NCBI RefSeq assembly: GCF_018130545.1
Contig: NZ_JAFCKF010000004.1
Coordinates: 569,501 to 633,500, forward strand
Origin: Bradyrhizobium tropiciagri
GTDB lineage: Bacteria; Pseudomonadota; Alphaproteobacteria; Rhizobiales; Xanthobacteraceae
DNA: 64,000 nt
Reading direction: 5' to 3'
This document shows, piece by piece, positions 24,832-32,861 of this stretch. A program made the position numbers and the translations under genes. Numbering within the stretch: the first letter of the stretch is position 1; every line of letters starts with the position of its first letter. The notes under the pieces are model-generated. The model worked only from the letters and a program-made list of their open reading frames with translations, did no database searches and was not told the DNA's origin.

Positions 24832-26082
24832 TCAGTACTTCTTGCACTCCGGAACCGTGCGGCTCGGCAGGCCGATCTTGGCGAACACGGCCGGATCGTA
24901 GCCCAGCGTCTGGTTGACGTTCGGGATCACCTTCACGACCTTGCTGAACAGCGCGCCCTTGCCGTCATCGACCACCTCGGTGACGAAATTGGTGCCGATC
25001 GCCTGGCGGTTGGCGTCGAGCTTGATCTTGCCGTTCGGCGCGTCGATCTCGATCTTGGCCAGCGCGTCCTTCAGCTTGGCCTGGTTGTTGGAGAGATCGC
25101 CATTGACCTGCCGCAGCGCCAGGATCAGCGCCATGGTCGAGCCATAGTAGTTGGTGGCGAGCAACGACGGGCTCGGGAAGCGTTTGCTCTCCGGGAACGA
25201 GTCCTGATAGGCCTTGACGAACTTCTGCCAATTCGGATCCTCCCAGGTATCGGCCTGGCCGCTCGCGGCAATGGTGCCGATCAGCGCGTTCTTGGCGCTG
25301 CCCTTCGACGACAGGATGGTCTGGTCGATCATGATCGAGCCGCCCATCAGATGCGCCTTGCCGCCGGCCTGCTGATACTGGTTGAGGAAGTTGACCGCGT
25401 CGGCGCCGCCGAGGCCGAGATAGATCGCATCGACATCGTCGGGAAGTGCCGCGATCACCGAGGCAAAATCCTTGGTGCCGAGCGGCACCCATTGCCGGTT
25501 GGTGACCTGGCCGCCGGCGCCGCAGAATTCCAGCACCAGGCCGAACACCTGGGTGTAGATGAAGGAGTAGTCCTCGCCGACGGTGGCGATCTTGCGATAG
25601 CCCTTGGTCTCATAGGCGTATTTGCCGAGGCCGACCTGCCACTGCGCACCATCCATGTTGTAGCGGAAGAAGTTCGGCGCCGGATCGACATAGGTCGTCT
25701 CCTGCGCGCCGGAGGCGGCGTTGACGAAGGTCAGCTCCGGATGGGTCTTGGCGAAATTCTTCACCGCAATGCCCTCGTCGCCCGACAGGGGCGACAGCAG
25801 GATCTGCACCTTGTCCTGCTCGATCAGCTTGCGCACCGCGCGCACCGCGGAGTCCGGCGTCGCGTCGGTCGAAGCGACGACGAATTCGAGCTCCTTGTCG
25901 CCGATCTTCTTGCCGAGCACGTTGAGCGCGGTCTGGAAGCCGCGCATGCCGTCCTCGCCGAGCACCGTGTAGGTGCCTTCGAGCGTCGCAGTGACGCCGA
26001 CCTTGATCTTCTCCTGGGCGAACGCCGTGCCCGAAAGCAACAGGCTGCTCAACGCAATCAGTCCCAAACTGCCCTTCAACAT
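24832..26082 (-). CDS. LivK-type ABC transporter substrate-binding protein
   Basis: This 416-residue periplasmic type I solute-binding protein has a signal peptide (MLKGSLGLIALSSLLLSGTAFAQ) followed by KIKVGVTATLEGTYTVLGEDG, the first strand and ligand-loop of the LivK/amide-binding family. The start at 26082 is set by the GGGAGGAAAG site and the signal peptide; the frame runs 120 bases further upstream without support. It delivers the unknown substrate to the LivHMGF-type importer encoded downstream. Confidence 0.92.
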   Translation of the reverse strand: MLKGSLGLIALSSLLLSGTAFAQEKIKVGVTATLEGTYTVLGEDGMRGFQTALNVLGKKIGDKELEFVVASTDATPDSAVRAVRKLIEQDKVQILLSPLSGDEGIAVKNFAKTHPELTFVNAASGAQETTYVDPAPNFFRYNMDGAQWQVGLGKYAYETKGYRKIATVGEDYSFIYTQVFGLVLEFCGAGGQVTNRQWVPLGTKDFASVIAALPDDVDAIYLGLGGADAVNFLNQYQQAGGKAHLMGGSIMIDQTILSSKGSAKNALIGTIAASGQADTWEDPNWQKFVKAYQDSFPESKRFPSPSLLATNYYGSTMALILALRQVNGDLSNNQAKLKDALAKIEIDAPNGKIKLDANRQAIGTNFVTEVVDDGKGALFSKVVKVIPNVNQTLGYDPAVFAKIGLPSRTVPECKKY

Positions 26083-26311
26083 CGCTTTCCTCCCTCTGTG
26101 TTGTCGCCGGAATCCACCTGGCGTGCGAAGGCCGATGGGCGTCCGGTTGTTGGCAGCAAAGCTAACCGAAGGCGGGCGCGACGCGGATGTCGTCGCTGCC
26201 ATGTGGCTTAACGGGCAGTCTCATTTTGATTGTTGCGCCGCAGCGCGGTTCGCGGCGCAATGTCGCGGTGGTGTGTTCGGTGTCGCGAAGAATGGAGTGA
26301 CCAAACTGCGA

Positions 26312-26435
26312 TGTCGTCCCTGCGAAAGCAGGGACCCATAACCACAGGGTTGCGTTATTGAAATGAGCTGTGGCCGCAGTGTCGCAAACCAATTGACGTC
26401 GGTGGCTATGGGTCCCTGCTTTCGCAGGGACGACA
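26312..26435. repeat. Perfect 29-bp inverted repeat of internally palindromic arms
   Basis: The arms at 26312-26340 and 26407-26435 are exact reverse complements over 29 bp, separated by 66 bp. Each arm is itself a hairpin built on CCCTGCGAAAGCAGGG. This type of intergenic element is repeated in many Bradyrhizobium genomes as far as I recall. No reading frame in it looks real. Confidence 0.7.
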
Positions 26436-26532
26436 CTGAACTTGCGGCACAGCCGGTGGGACATACACCTGCATTCTCGCGGCATGATCTGTCCGAGTCT
26501 TGCTTTTCATTTCACCGCCCTGAAATCAGAGG

Positions 26533-26637
26533 GCGCAGGGAAAGCCGGGTGCCGATCGCACCCATGGGTCCGGTGCAATAAAAAAGCACCGGAGGTCGGA
26601 CCACAGGTGTAACCGGGAACTCCGGCTTTCCCTGCGC
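26533..26637. repeat. Nested hairpin element, probably a dispersed Bradyrhizobium repeat
   Basis: Outer arms GCGCAGGGAAAGCCGG (26533-26548) and CCGGCTTTCCCTGCGC (26622-26637) are perfect over 16 bp. An inner stem CCGGTGC (26570-26576) pairs with GCACCGG (26586-26592) around an A-rich loop. The conserved-looking tract continues to about 26850. I recall very similar sequence in many Bradyrhizobium intergenic regions, which would make it a degenerate dispersed element. It could also be a structured RNA. Confidence 0.6.
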
Positions 26638-26850
26638 GATGGGTTACGGCTTATACGTGCTCTCCCCGGCGAGACTGGGCTTGCTTGTCACCGCCCGTGC
26701 ATGACGCAATGCGTCTTGCACGAAGACACCTGCCGCTAGGGCGTCAGGACCACACGACTTCACCGTCCGCTTCAATCACGCGTCGTCTGTCGTGATCTCG
26801 GCGTCCACCGCATCTCACCGCAACACTCCTGACGATGCGCAGCGCCCCTC

Positions 26851-27190
26851 GATCGGGTGAGATGGACGTATTGAACATCTGAGTTGGGTGCCACGTCAAG
26901 AGTAAATTCGGAAAAAACGAATAATCATCATCGTGCGGTTTGGAGCCGATCCTCAAGAGAGTTCGGGCACACGCGCGCAAGCTAGAACGGATCAGTCTGC
27001 GTTGGATGTCGGCCAGTTGCGAACTCGGATACGCTCGCTCTGCGAATGTGTGGCGCACTCGCAACGTCACGAGAGTTCCGTTGATCGGTGGGCCTGTTCG
27101 CGCTTCACAGCGTGGCAAATTCTCGGTCTAATCATGGCGGACCTGAGATAGCTATTTTTATCACAGAGACGTTCATTTTAGGCCAGGTTC
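26851..27190. other. Intergenic stretch, no gene seen
   Basis: Only short overlapping frames occur here, with Arg/Ser-rich translations and no ribosome sites or recognisable domains. Base composition is lower in GC than the surroundings in places (for example around 26900-26940 and 27140-27180), consistent with non-coding DNA. Confidence 0.5.
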
Positions 27191-27222
27191 AAGAGGCCGC
27201 TGTCCAGCGCCAGCGGCCTCTT
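27191..27222. terminator. Strong 12-bp hairpin before a small membrane-peptide gene
   Basis: AAGAGGCCGCTG (27191-27202) and CAGCGGCCTCTT (27211-27222) form a perfect 12-bp stem with an 8-nt loop. There is no clear T-run on either strand, so it may be a leader structure or a bidirectional stop rather than a standard terminator. It ends 33 bp before the ATG of a 30-codon frame. Confidence 0.5.
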
Positions 27223-27255
27223 CGTGCTGCTTCATCGATCGCGAAGGAATCGTCG

Positions 27256-27348
27256 ATGCCGTTGCAGGTATGGGCCGTTGCGGCGTCGATCGGTTGGACG
27301 GCCGCCGTGGGCGTGACGCTGCTCTACATAGTTTTCGGCCCCGGCTGA
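27256..27348 (+). CDS. Candidate 30-residue single-span membrane peptide
   Basis: The frame encodes MPLQVWAVAASIGW followed by a hydrophobic stretch to YIVFGPG. Residues 5-27 could span the membrane once. An AAGGA ribosome site lies 7 nt before the ATG. Small size and lack of comparison make this uncertain; it may be a small membrane-stress peptide or chance. Confidence 0.4.
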   Translation: MPLQVWAVAASIGWTAAVGVTLLYIVFGPG

Positions 27349-27465
27349 GGCGGCAAACCCGGCGGCGATCGGCCACTGACGTTTCATGGCGGCGCCGAAG
27401 CGCTTCTTCGCGTCAACTCAGGCGGCGATCTCTTCCGGCAGCGTGGCAACGATAGAGGGCGCGCC

Positions 27466-27663
27466 TTACTCCGGCGCTTGCAGGCCCTTCGACCTCGCCC
27501 AGTCGTCCAGATGCGAGGCCGTATCAGCCTGCCGCGCCTTCTTCAGAAGCGCGTCACGTTCCGGGCCGGGCGACAGCGTGGCTGCTTCCGCGCGCGCGGC
27601 TTCGGCGAACGACGCAAGCCGTTGTTGAAGGGATTCTGTCTGCGTAAACCGCCGTCGTTTCAT
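27466..27663 (-). CDS. Small conserved hypothetical protein
   Basis: This 65-residue, highly charged, helical protein begins MKRRRFTQTESLQQRLA and continues through SPGPERDALLKKARQADTA. It matches a small protein family I recall as common and function-unknown in Bradyrhizobium and Rhodopseudomonas, with the invariant PGPERDALLKKARQ core. The start at 27663 has GGGAG about 8 nt upstream. No cysteines, signal peptide or membrane span. Confidence 0.75.
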   Translation of the reverse strand: MKRRRFTQTESLQQRLASFAEAARAEAATLSPGPERDALLKKARQADTASHLDDWARSKGLQAPE

Positions 27664-27816
27664 ATTCCGAACTCCCTGTGGAATTGGGCGGGAGCGCAAC
27701 CGGCGTTCTCATCACCGATAGAGGCCAAATGTCGTGCGGTGATGGATCATCATGGCAGGTCGACATGGAAAGTTATGTGCAATAGTGAACACAGTGTGAG
27801 GGTTCTTTGGCGGGAG

Positions 27817-28062
27817 TTATTCCCTGGGCCGATCGATCCCGAAGACGCATTTCGCCAGGATCGTGCCGCGCTCGTCTCTGACGCTCACGGACAACTCGCG
27901 ATCCGACTTGGCACCAAGGGGATCGGCTAGCGTGCTTCTTGCAAAATCGGCGAGGGCAAGCGCGGCTTCCTCCTGCGCTTCGGCCAGGCTGCGCAGGTCT
28001 ATCCCTTCCTTGTCCAGGGAGGCTGCCTCATCGTCTCGAAAATCGAAATAATACCGGGGCAT
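27817..28062 (-). CDS. DUF6894 family small protein
   Basis: This 81-residue protein opens with MPRYYFDFRDDE, the hallmark of the small rhizobial DUF6894 family, and ends with a beta-rich segment (SVSVRDERGTILAKCVFGI). The function is unknown; such genes are very numerous in Bradyrhizobium. An ATG six codons further upstream (28080) is possible, but the canonical family start is at 28062. Confidence 0.8.
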   Translation of the reverse strand: MPRYYFDFRDDEAASLDKEGIDLRSLAEAQEEAALALADFARSTLADPLGAKSDRELSVSVRDERGTILAKCVFGIDRPRE

Positions 28063-28141
28063 GAAGCTCAATTCGGTCATGCCGCGTACGTTCCAATCGA
28101 AGTCAGTCCAATACCGAGGCGTCGAGCCGGTATCGCTGCTG

Positions 28142-28861
28142 CTACGGCATGTGGTGGCCGGCGGCCTGTCCGCCGTCGACGTGCAGCACCTCGCCGGTCA
28201 CGAATCCCGCGCCGTCGAGGTACAGCACTGCGTCGGCGATGTCGGATATCTCGCCCATCCGGCCCACGGGGTGCAGCGCGGCCAGCGCCTGATGTGCCTC
28301 GCTCGGGTGCATCGGGGTCTTGATGATCCCGGGCGACACCGCGTTGACGCGAATTCCGCTCCTTGCATATTCGATGGCGAGCGCGCGGGTTGCGGCGCTC
28401 AGACCGCCCTTGGTGAGCGAGGCGAGGGCGGCCGGCACGCTGCTCATCGGCTGATCGACCAGGCTTGTCGTGATCGTGACGACATGGCCGTGGCCCTGCT
28501 TGCTCATCAGGTCGAGCGCGTGTTGGGTCATGTGGAAAAACCCGGTCACGTTGGTCGAGATGTAGCTGGCGTAGTCGTGCTGCGAGTAGGCCGTGAACGG
28601 CTTGGCCATGAAGATCCCGGCGTTGTTGACCAGCGTGTCGACGCGGCCGAAACGATCCAGCGCCGCCTTGAACACGGTCTCCGCCGTCTCGGCTTCGCCG
28701 ACGTCGCCCTGTACCGTGACCAGATCCGCGTCGGTAGCCGGCCTGATCGAGCGCGATGTCGCAACGACCCGGCAGCCTCGATCCCTGAAGGCCCGAACGA
28801 GGCCGGCGCCGATCCCCTGCGATGCACCGGTGATGACCGCGACTTTGCGCTCCGTGCTCAT
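28142..28861 (-). CDS. SDR-family oxidoreductase lacking the catalytic Tyr
   Basis: This 239-residue short-chain dehydrogenase has the Rossmann motif TGASQGIGAG, the NNAGIF motif and the C-terminal GEVLHVDGGQ. The active-site segment reads PAALASLTKGG: the Lys is present, but the position four residues before it, normally Tyr, is Ala. The catalytic Ser may be in TTSL. The protein may therefore use another residue or not be a classical dehydrogenase. A GAGGAG site precedes the ATG. It lies 25 bp after the acyl-CoA dehydrogenase gene, so the two are probably co-transcribed. Confidence 0.85.
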   Translation of the reverse strand: MSTERKVAVITGASQGIGAGLVRAFRDRGCRVVATSRSIRPATDADLVTVQGDVGEAETAETVFKAALDRFGRVDTLVNNAGIFMAKPFTAYSQHDYASYISTNVTGFFHMTQHALDLMSKQGHGHVVTITTSLVDQPMSSVPAALASLTKGGLSAATRALAIEYARSGIRVNAVSPGIIKTPMHPSEAHQALAALHPVGRMGEISDIADAVLYLDGAGFVTGEVLHVDGGQAAGHHMP

Positions 28862-28886
28862 GACCGCACTCCTCTTGAAATGCAGG

Positions 28887-30131
28887 CTAGGCCGCGCCGC
28901 TTGCCGCGAGCGGGCTGTAGTCGTTGTTCTTGAACATCGTGTGCAGCTGCCGGCGCCGGATGCCGAGATTGCCGCCGTCGAAGATCGGCAGTGCGAGCGC
29001 GTCCTGGAGCAGGCGGCCGAACGGGGCTTCGTGGTCATAGCTGTCGATGCCGACCACGCGCATCAGATCGGTGATGACGCGCACGGCAGCTTCCGACCCG
29101 AAGATCTTGGCCTGCACCGAAAGCTCCTCGGCGGCCGGCGACTGGGTGTCGAGGGCATGGCAGGCACGCCAGCTGAGATAGCGCGCGGCTTCGATCGTGG
29201 TCTTGGCATCGGCGAGCGCATATCCGACCGCCTGATGCTCGATGATCGGGTGAACGCCGCCGCGCTTTTCGCTGCGGGCGAAATCAAGTGCAAACGAAAA
29301 GGCCGCGCGCATCAGCGCGACGCCGAAGATGCCGACCAGCGCCGCGGTGCCGGTGAACGCGGCCGCGGTCAGCGCGAGACCTGCGCCTTGCTGTCCGAGC
29401 AGATTGTGTTGCGGGGCTGTGACATTCTGCAGGCCGAACTGCGGGACCAGATGCGCCCGATGCCCGATGCTGTCGATCGCGCGTTCGAACACCAGCCCGC
29501 TCACCGGTCCCTCCACGGCAATGATCGAGATCGCGGCGTCCGCCGGGGCCGCAGGATCGGTGCGGCACACGATGGTCAGCAGATCGGTGCCCTCGCGATT
29601 CCAGCCGGTGGCCGAGGACACCCATTTCTTGCGGCCGTTGATCACCCAACGGTCGCCCTCGCGCCGCGCCGTGGTGCGGACGCCTTCGCCGGGCGGCGGC
29701 GAAGCGGCGTTGGCGCTGCCGCCGGGCTCGCTGGAGCAGAACGCGGCCAGCGGTGCGCCGCTGGTCTTCAGGAACGGCGCGAGCAGCCGCTGGCACTGCT
29801 CCGGTGTGCCGCCGAGCAGCAGCGGCAGCAGGCCGAGCACGCTGCCGAGCATGGTGAGCGTCACGCTCGGGTTCACGCTGTAGAATTCCTCGGCCAGGAT
29901 CGCCATGTCGATCATGCCGGCATTGTCGCCGCCGGCCGGCGCCGGAATGCATTTGCGCAAATAGCCGGCCGCGACCATCGCCTGATAGGTCGGCTTGGTT
30001 GCGAGAAAGCGCTGCTCCGGCGTCGCCAGCAACTCGGCCGATCTGGCCTCGGCCAGTACCTCCCGCGCGAACTTGCGGGACGTGAGCTGCAGCTCGCGCT
30101 GCTGCGCCGTGAGCGTGAAATCGATCGCCAT
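28887..30131 (-). CDS. Acyl-CoA dehydrogenase family protein
   Basis: This 414-residue flavoenzyme has the acyl-CoA dehydrogenase architecture: an N-terminal helical domain, a middle beta domain with CSSEPGGSANA and WVINGRKKWVSSA (flavin and substrate contacts), and a C-terminal helical domain with VRVITDLMRVVG and the closing RRRQLHTMFKNND. Members oxidise acyl-CoAs at the alpha-beta bond or act as monooxygenase-type relatives. The start at 30131 follows the family N-terminus (MAIDFTLTAQQRELQ). It is paired with the following SDR. Confidence 0.88.
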   Translation of the reverse strand: MAIDFTLTAQQRELQLTSRKFAREVLAEARSAELLATPEQRFLATKPTYQAMVAAGYLRKCIPAPAGGDNAGMIDMAILAEEFYSVNPSVTLTMLGSVLGLLPLLLGGTPEQCQRLLAPFLKTSGAPLAAFCSSEPGGSANAASPPPGEGVRTTARREGDRWVINGRKKWVSSATGWNREGTDLLTIVCRTDPAAPADAAISIIAVEGPVSGLVFERAIDSIGHRAHLVPQFGLQNVTAPQHNLLGQQGAGLALTAAAFTGTAALVGIFGVALMRAAFSFALDFARSEKRGGVHPIIEHQAVGYALADAKTTIEAARYLSWRACHALDTQSPAAEELSVQAKIFGSEAAVRVITDLMRVVGIDSYDHEAPFGRLLQDALALPIFDGGNLGIRRRQLHTMFKNNDYSPLAASGAA

Positions 30132-30515
30132 GCCAATGCCCTCCGTGTCGGCCGTTTGGGCAATGGCTATCGCGGTGTGGCCGGGAAATCTTGGACGGCA
30201 GTGCCAGATTTCTTGGCGCGGAGTGAACCGGGAGCGATTTGGCAACGCGCGGTGCAGCTTGGAAGCGGGTCCGATCCCGGCAAAGTTCTTGGCGGGCTGC
30301 TGCAAGGCAATACGGGTCGGCTCGTGCTTGTCGAAACAGGCGCCTTTCCCTAGTCAAAAATCTCGCATAGTTTTGTGCCGAGCTACCGAGACGAGAGTGC
30401 CGAATCTCCGTTCGGGCGAACCGGTAGCGCGCATGCCGTCGGCAGGCATCGGCAGCTTTTCAGCAGGCCTCGCTTTTTTTGGTCTAACGCATCTTTTATT
30501 TTAGGGAGATTGGCC
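30132..30515. other. Divergent intergenic region, no gene seen
   Basis: This 384-bp region separates the acyl-CoA dehydrogenase (minus) from the AhpD-like gene (plus) and should hold both promoters. I see no convincing small gene, repeat or operator in it. AGGGAGAT just before 30516 is the ribosome site of the AhpD-like gene. Confidence 0.4.
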
Positions 30516-30896
30516 ATGAGAGCTCTATTTGCGAGCGCTGGTATGGCGCTGTTGTTGGCTTTGGCGTCGGGATCAGGTGCCAGCGCTCAGGAAGCACCTG
30601 AATGGATGAAGCAGACACTTCCTGACCAGGCACTGAAGCCGCACTGGGACGAATACCAGGCGGTGATGAATCCCGCAGGTGCTTTGGACGGGAAGACCAA
30701 GCACCTCATTAGCCTCGGTGTGGCAGCACAAATTCCGTGCGAATATTGCGTCTACGCTCACACCAAAGCGGCAAAAGCCGCCGGTGCGACCGACGCTCAA
30801 ATAAAGGAAGCCATCGCAACCGCTGCGCTCGTCCGTTTCAACAGCACAATGCTGAATGGCTCGGACGGCGGCCGCGAGTGGTCTTCGCGGAAATAG
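30516..30896 (+). CDS. Exported AhpD/carboxymuconolactone decarboxylase-like protein
   Basis: This 126-residue protein has a signal peptide (about residues 1-24, ending ASGSGASAQ) and then a single CMD/AhpD domain. The active motif is CEYCVYAHTKAAKAAGAT: a CxxC pair with His, as in AhpD-type peroxidase partners. The rest (KTKHLISLGVAAQIP, IKEAIATAALVRFNSTM) fits the family. AhpD members are normally cytoplasmic; the clear signal peptide puts this one in the periplasm, where it may act as a thiol-based peroxidase or reductase. Confidence 0.85.
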   Translation: MRALFASAGMALLLALASGSGASAQEAPEWMKQTLPDQALKPHWDEYQAVMNPAGALDGKTKHLISLGVAAQIPCEYCVYAHTKAAKAAGATDAQIKEAIATAALVRFNSTMLNGSDGGREWSSRK

Positions 30897-31082
30897 CCTT
30901 GGTGCTTCAGGGATTGAAGCTACGAGCCCTCTTTATCGCGAGATTGGCATCAAAATTCCGGATGTGCTTGCGACGATGCGTTGATCCCGTTTGTCGCACG
31001 CGCTTTGCGCAGACTTGCTTTGCGCAAAGCTGGCGTGCGCGGTTACAATCGGTTCGCAATATCCGTGGATCCATGGTGTCCA

Positions 31083-31760
31083 ATGGCTGAGATCATTCAT
31101 CCCTTCTACGAGCAGCATCGCGGCGCAATGGAAGCCACCATGCGTCATCGCCTCGATTCGGCCGAAGCGATGTTGCGCGAGCGCGCGCATCTGGCCAATC
31201 TGAACGGGATCAGGCGGGAGGTGATGGACGAATTCGACATTGTGCTCACCCAGATGCCCTATGTCGGCGGGGCTGCAAGCCGCATGAGCGACTTCTTCAT
31301 GCAGCTCTTGGGCTTCATGGCCATCAGCCGTGTATTGCGGCGGCACGGTGTGCCGGTATCCGTGATCGGCGAGATCGAGCGGGAAACCTACAAGGCGCAA
31401 TTGCTCACCGTGCCCGAAGCGGAACGTCTCGCCGCAGGACGCCGGTTCATGTCGCCGGAGAACCAGGCTCTTGTGCGCGAGCAGGCTGCGAAGAGCCAAC
31501 AGAAGGAGTTTCCGGAAGACTTCGTCTACGATTTCGTCGAGCCGGGCCCGGGTGACAGCTTCGAGTTCGGCATCAATTACAAGGCCTGCGGCTTCTGCAA
31601 ATTCGCAAGCCGCCACGGCGACAAGGAGATCCTGCCGAACATTTGCGGGCTTGATTTCGACGCCTATGCGGCACGAGGCATCCATCTGGAAAGGACGCAG
31701 ACGCTGGCCGGCGGTGCGAGCCACTGCAATTTCCGGTTCTCACGGCTTGCGCCCGACTAG
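31083..31760 (+). CDS. L-2-amino-thiazoline-4-carboxylate hydrolase family protein
   Basis: This protein of about 225 residues belongs to the ATC-hydrolase family, whose characterised members open the L-2-amino-thiazoline-4-carboxylate ring to N-carbamoyl-L-cysteine. Family signs are HPFYEQHRGAMEATM at the start, a central helical region, and the Cys cluster YKACGFCKFA, PNICGLDF and SHCNFRF near the end. I chose the ATG at 31083; the frame continues back to 30981 without a ribosome site. No thiazoline-uptake gene lies nearby, so substrate is inferred from the family only. Confidence 0.75.
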   Translation: MAEIIHPFYEQHRGAMEATMRHRLDSAEAMLRERAHLANLNGIRREVMDEFDIVLTQMPYVGGAASRMSDFFMQLLGFMAISRVLRRHGVPVSVIGEIERETYKAQLLTVPEAERLAAGRRFMSPENQALVREQAAKSQQKEFPEDFVYDFVEPGPGDSFEFGINYKACGFCKFASRHGDKEILPNICGLDFDAYAARGIHLERTQTLAGGASHCNFRFSRLAPD

Positions 31761-31790
31761 CCGGTATCGTCGCTCCGGTCCCGTCGCGCT

Positions 31791-32726
31791 TCAATGCGCA
31801 GCGCTGCGGCGGAATTCGCGCGGGGCTAGGCCGTTGCAGCGTTTGAACAGCCGGTTGAAGTGCGAGATGTCGCGGAAGCCCGCGGCAAAGGCGATCTCGG
31901 CAATGGTCTTGCGGGCGGATGTGCGATCGAGCAGGGCACGCGTGCACGCGGCGATCCGCTGCTCGTTGACGTGTTCGCCGACGGAGCGGCCGGTGGCTGC
32001 AAACAGGCGATGCACGTAGCGCTCCGAGCAGCGGAATTTTTTCGCCAGCGCCGGCGCGCCGAGCTCAGGGTCGTCGCTGTGGCGCGCGATATGGTCCAGC
32101 ATGACGGACAGCAGCACCGGCGTGTGCACGCGCTCGGCCGAGATGTCGGCAAGGATATCGGGCGCGTGCGCGATCAGCTCGGCGATGTGTGTGCCGAGCA
32201 TCGCCGAGGTCCCGGACAGTTGGCGGCCACCCAGGCAGAGCTCGGCATAGCTTGCGAGCGTCCGGGACAGCGCGCGGCCGGTCTCGGTCGCGGACAGGCT
32301 GAGCTGGGGGCGATCGAACAGGGCGTCCGGCAACAGACGCCGCGGCACGGCAAAGCAGATGAGCCTGAAGTTGTGCCGATGGGCGATCTCGAACGGCTGC
32401 GTCGTATCGGCAACCGCGAGATCGCCGGGGGCAGAGATCTGCTCGTGGCCACGCTGCGAGGTGCGCCCCAGCCCTTCGAGCTGGAGGTTGACGAAGCAAA
32501 GGTCGTCGGTGCTTGCAGCGATATGCGAGGCGAGCCGGTGCACGATGTGTCCACTCGCCGTGACCCGGGATATCTGCAGCGGCGCGGCGTCGACCTTGCA
32601 GATCGCGCCGGCAAACGGGGCCTCGGCAATCCTGCACGGCTCCAGTCGCACGAAGGCGGCCGCGAGGTCGTCTGCCCAACTGCCGAAGGGTTGATCCGGA
32701 CGGGCCGGCCTGGTCGACCATTCCAT
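31791..32726 (-). CDS. AraC-family transcriptional regulator
   Basis: This 311-residue regulator has an N-terminal effector domain of the AraC-binding-like type (similar in style to FeaR/NphR activators) and a C-terminal AraC DNA-binding domain (LGAPALAKKFRCSERYVHRLFAATG and IAEIAFAAGFRDISHFNRLFKRCNGLAPREFRR). It is convergent with the ATC-hydrolase-family gene, ending 30 bp away. The effector and targets are unknown. Confidence 0.9.
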   Translation of the reverse strand: MEWSTRPARPDQPFGSWADDLAAAFVRLEPCRIAEAPFAGAICKVDAAPLQISRVTASGHIVHRLASHIAASTDDLCFVNLQLEGLGRTSQRGHEQISAPGDLAVADTTQPFEIAHRHNFRLICFAVPRRLLPDALFDRPQLSLSATETGRALSRTLASYAELCLGGRQLSGTSAMLGTHIAELIAHAPDILADISAERVHTPVLLSVMLDHIARHSDDPELGAPALAKKFRCSERYVHRLFAATGRSVGEHVNEQRIAACTRALLDRTSARKTIAEIAFAAGFRDISHFNRLFKRCNGLAPREFRRSAAH

Positions 32727-32861
32727 GTGCGCCTCGAATAGATCGTCACTGCGAAGGGCCCAGCGCGTGAAAGATATCGCCGGCCAAACCGGCGGTCAAA
32801 TTCCGCCGGCGGCCTGTTTTCCCTGCAGCGAATGGCGCGTGTTTTGCCGAGAACGGCGACC

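Noticed and set aside
26744-27118. 124-codon minus-strand frame after the nested hairpin
   Set aside because: Arg/Ser-rich translation, no ribosome site, overlaps a degenerate repeat.
27811-27826. CGGGAGTTATTCCC, a near copy of the shared palindrome
   Set aside because: One arm has a mismatch, it is at the end of the DUF6894 gene rather than before a start, and has no related neighbour.
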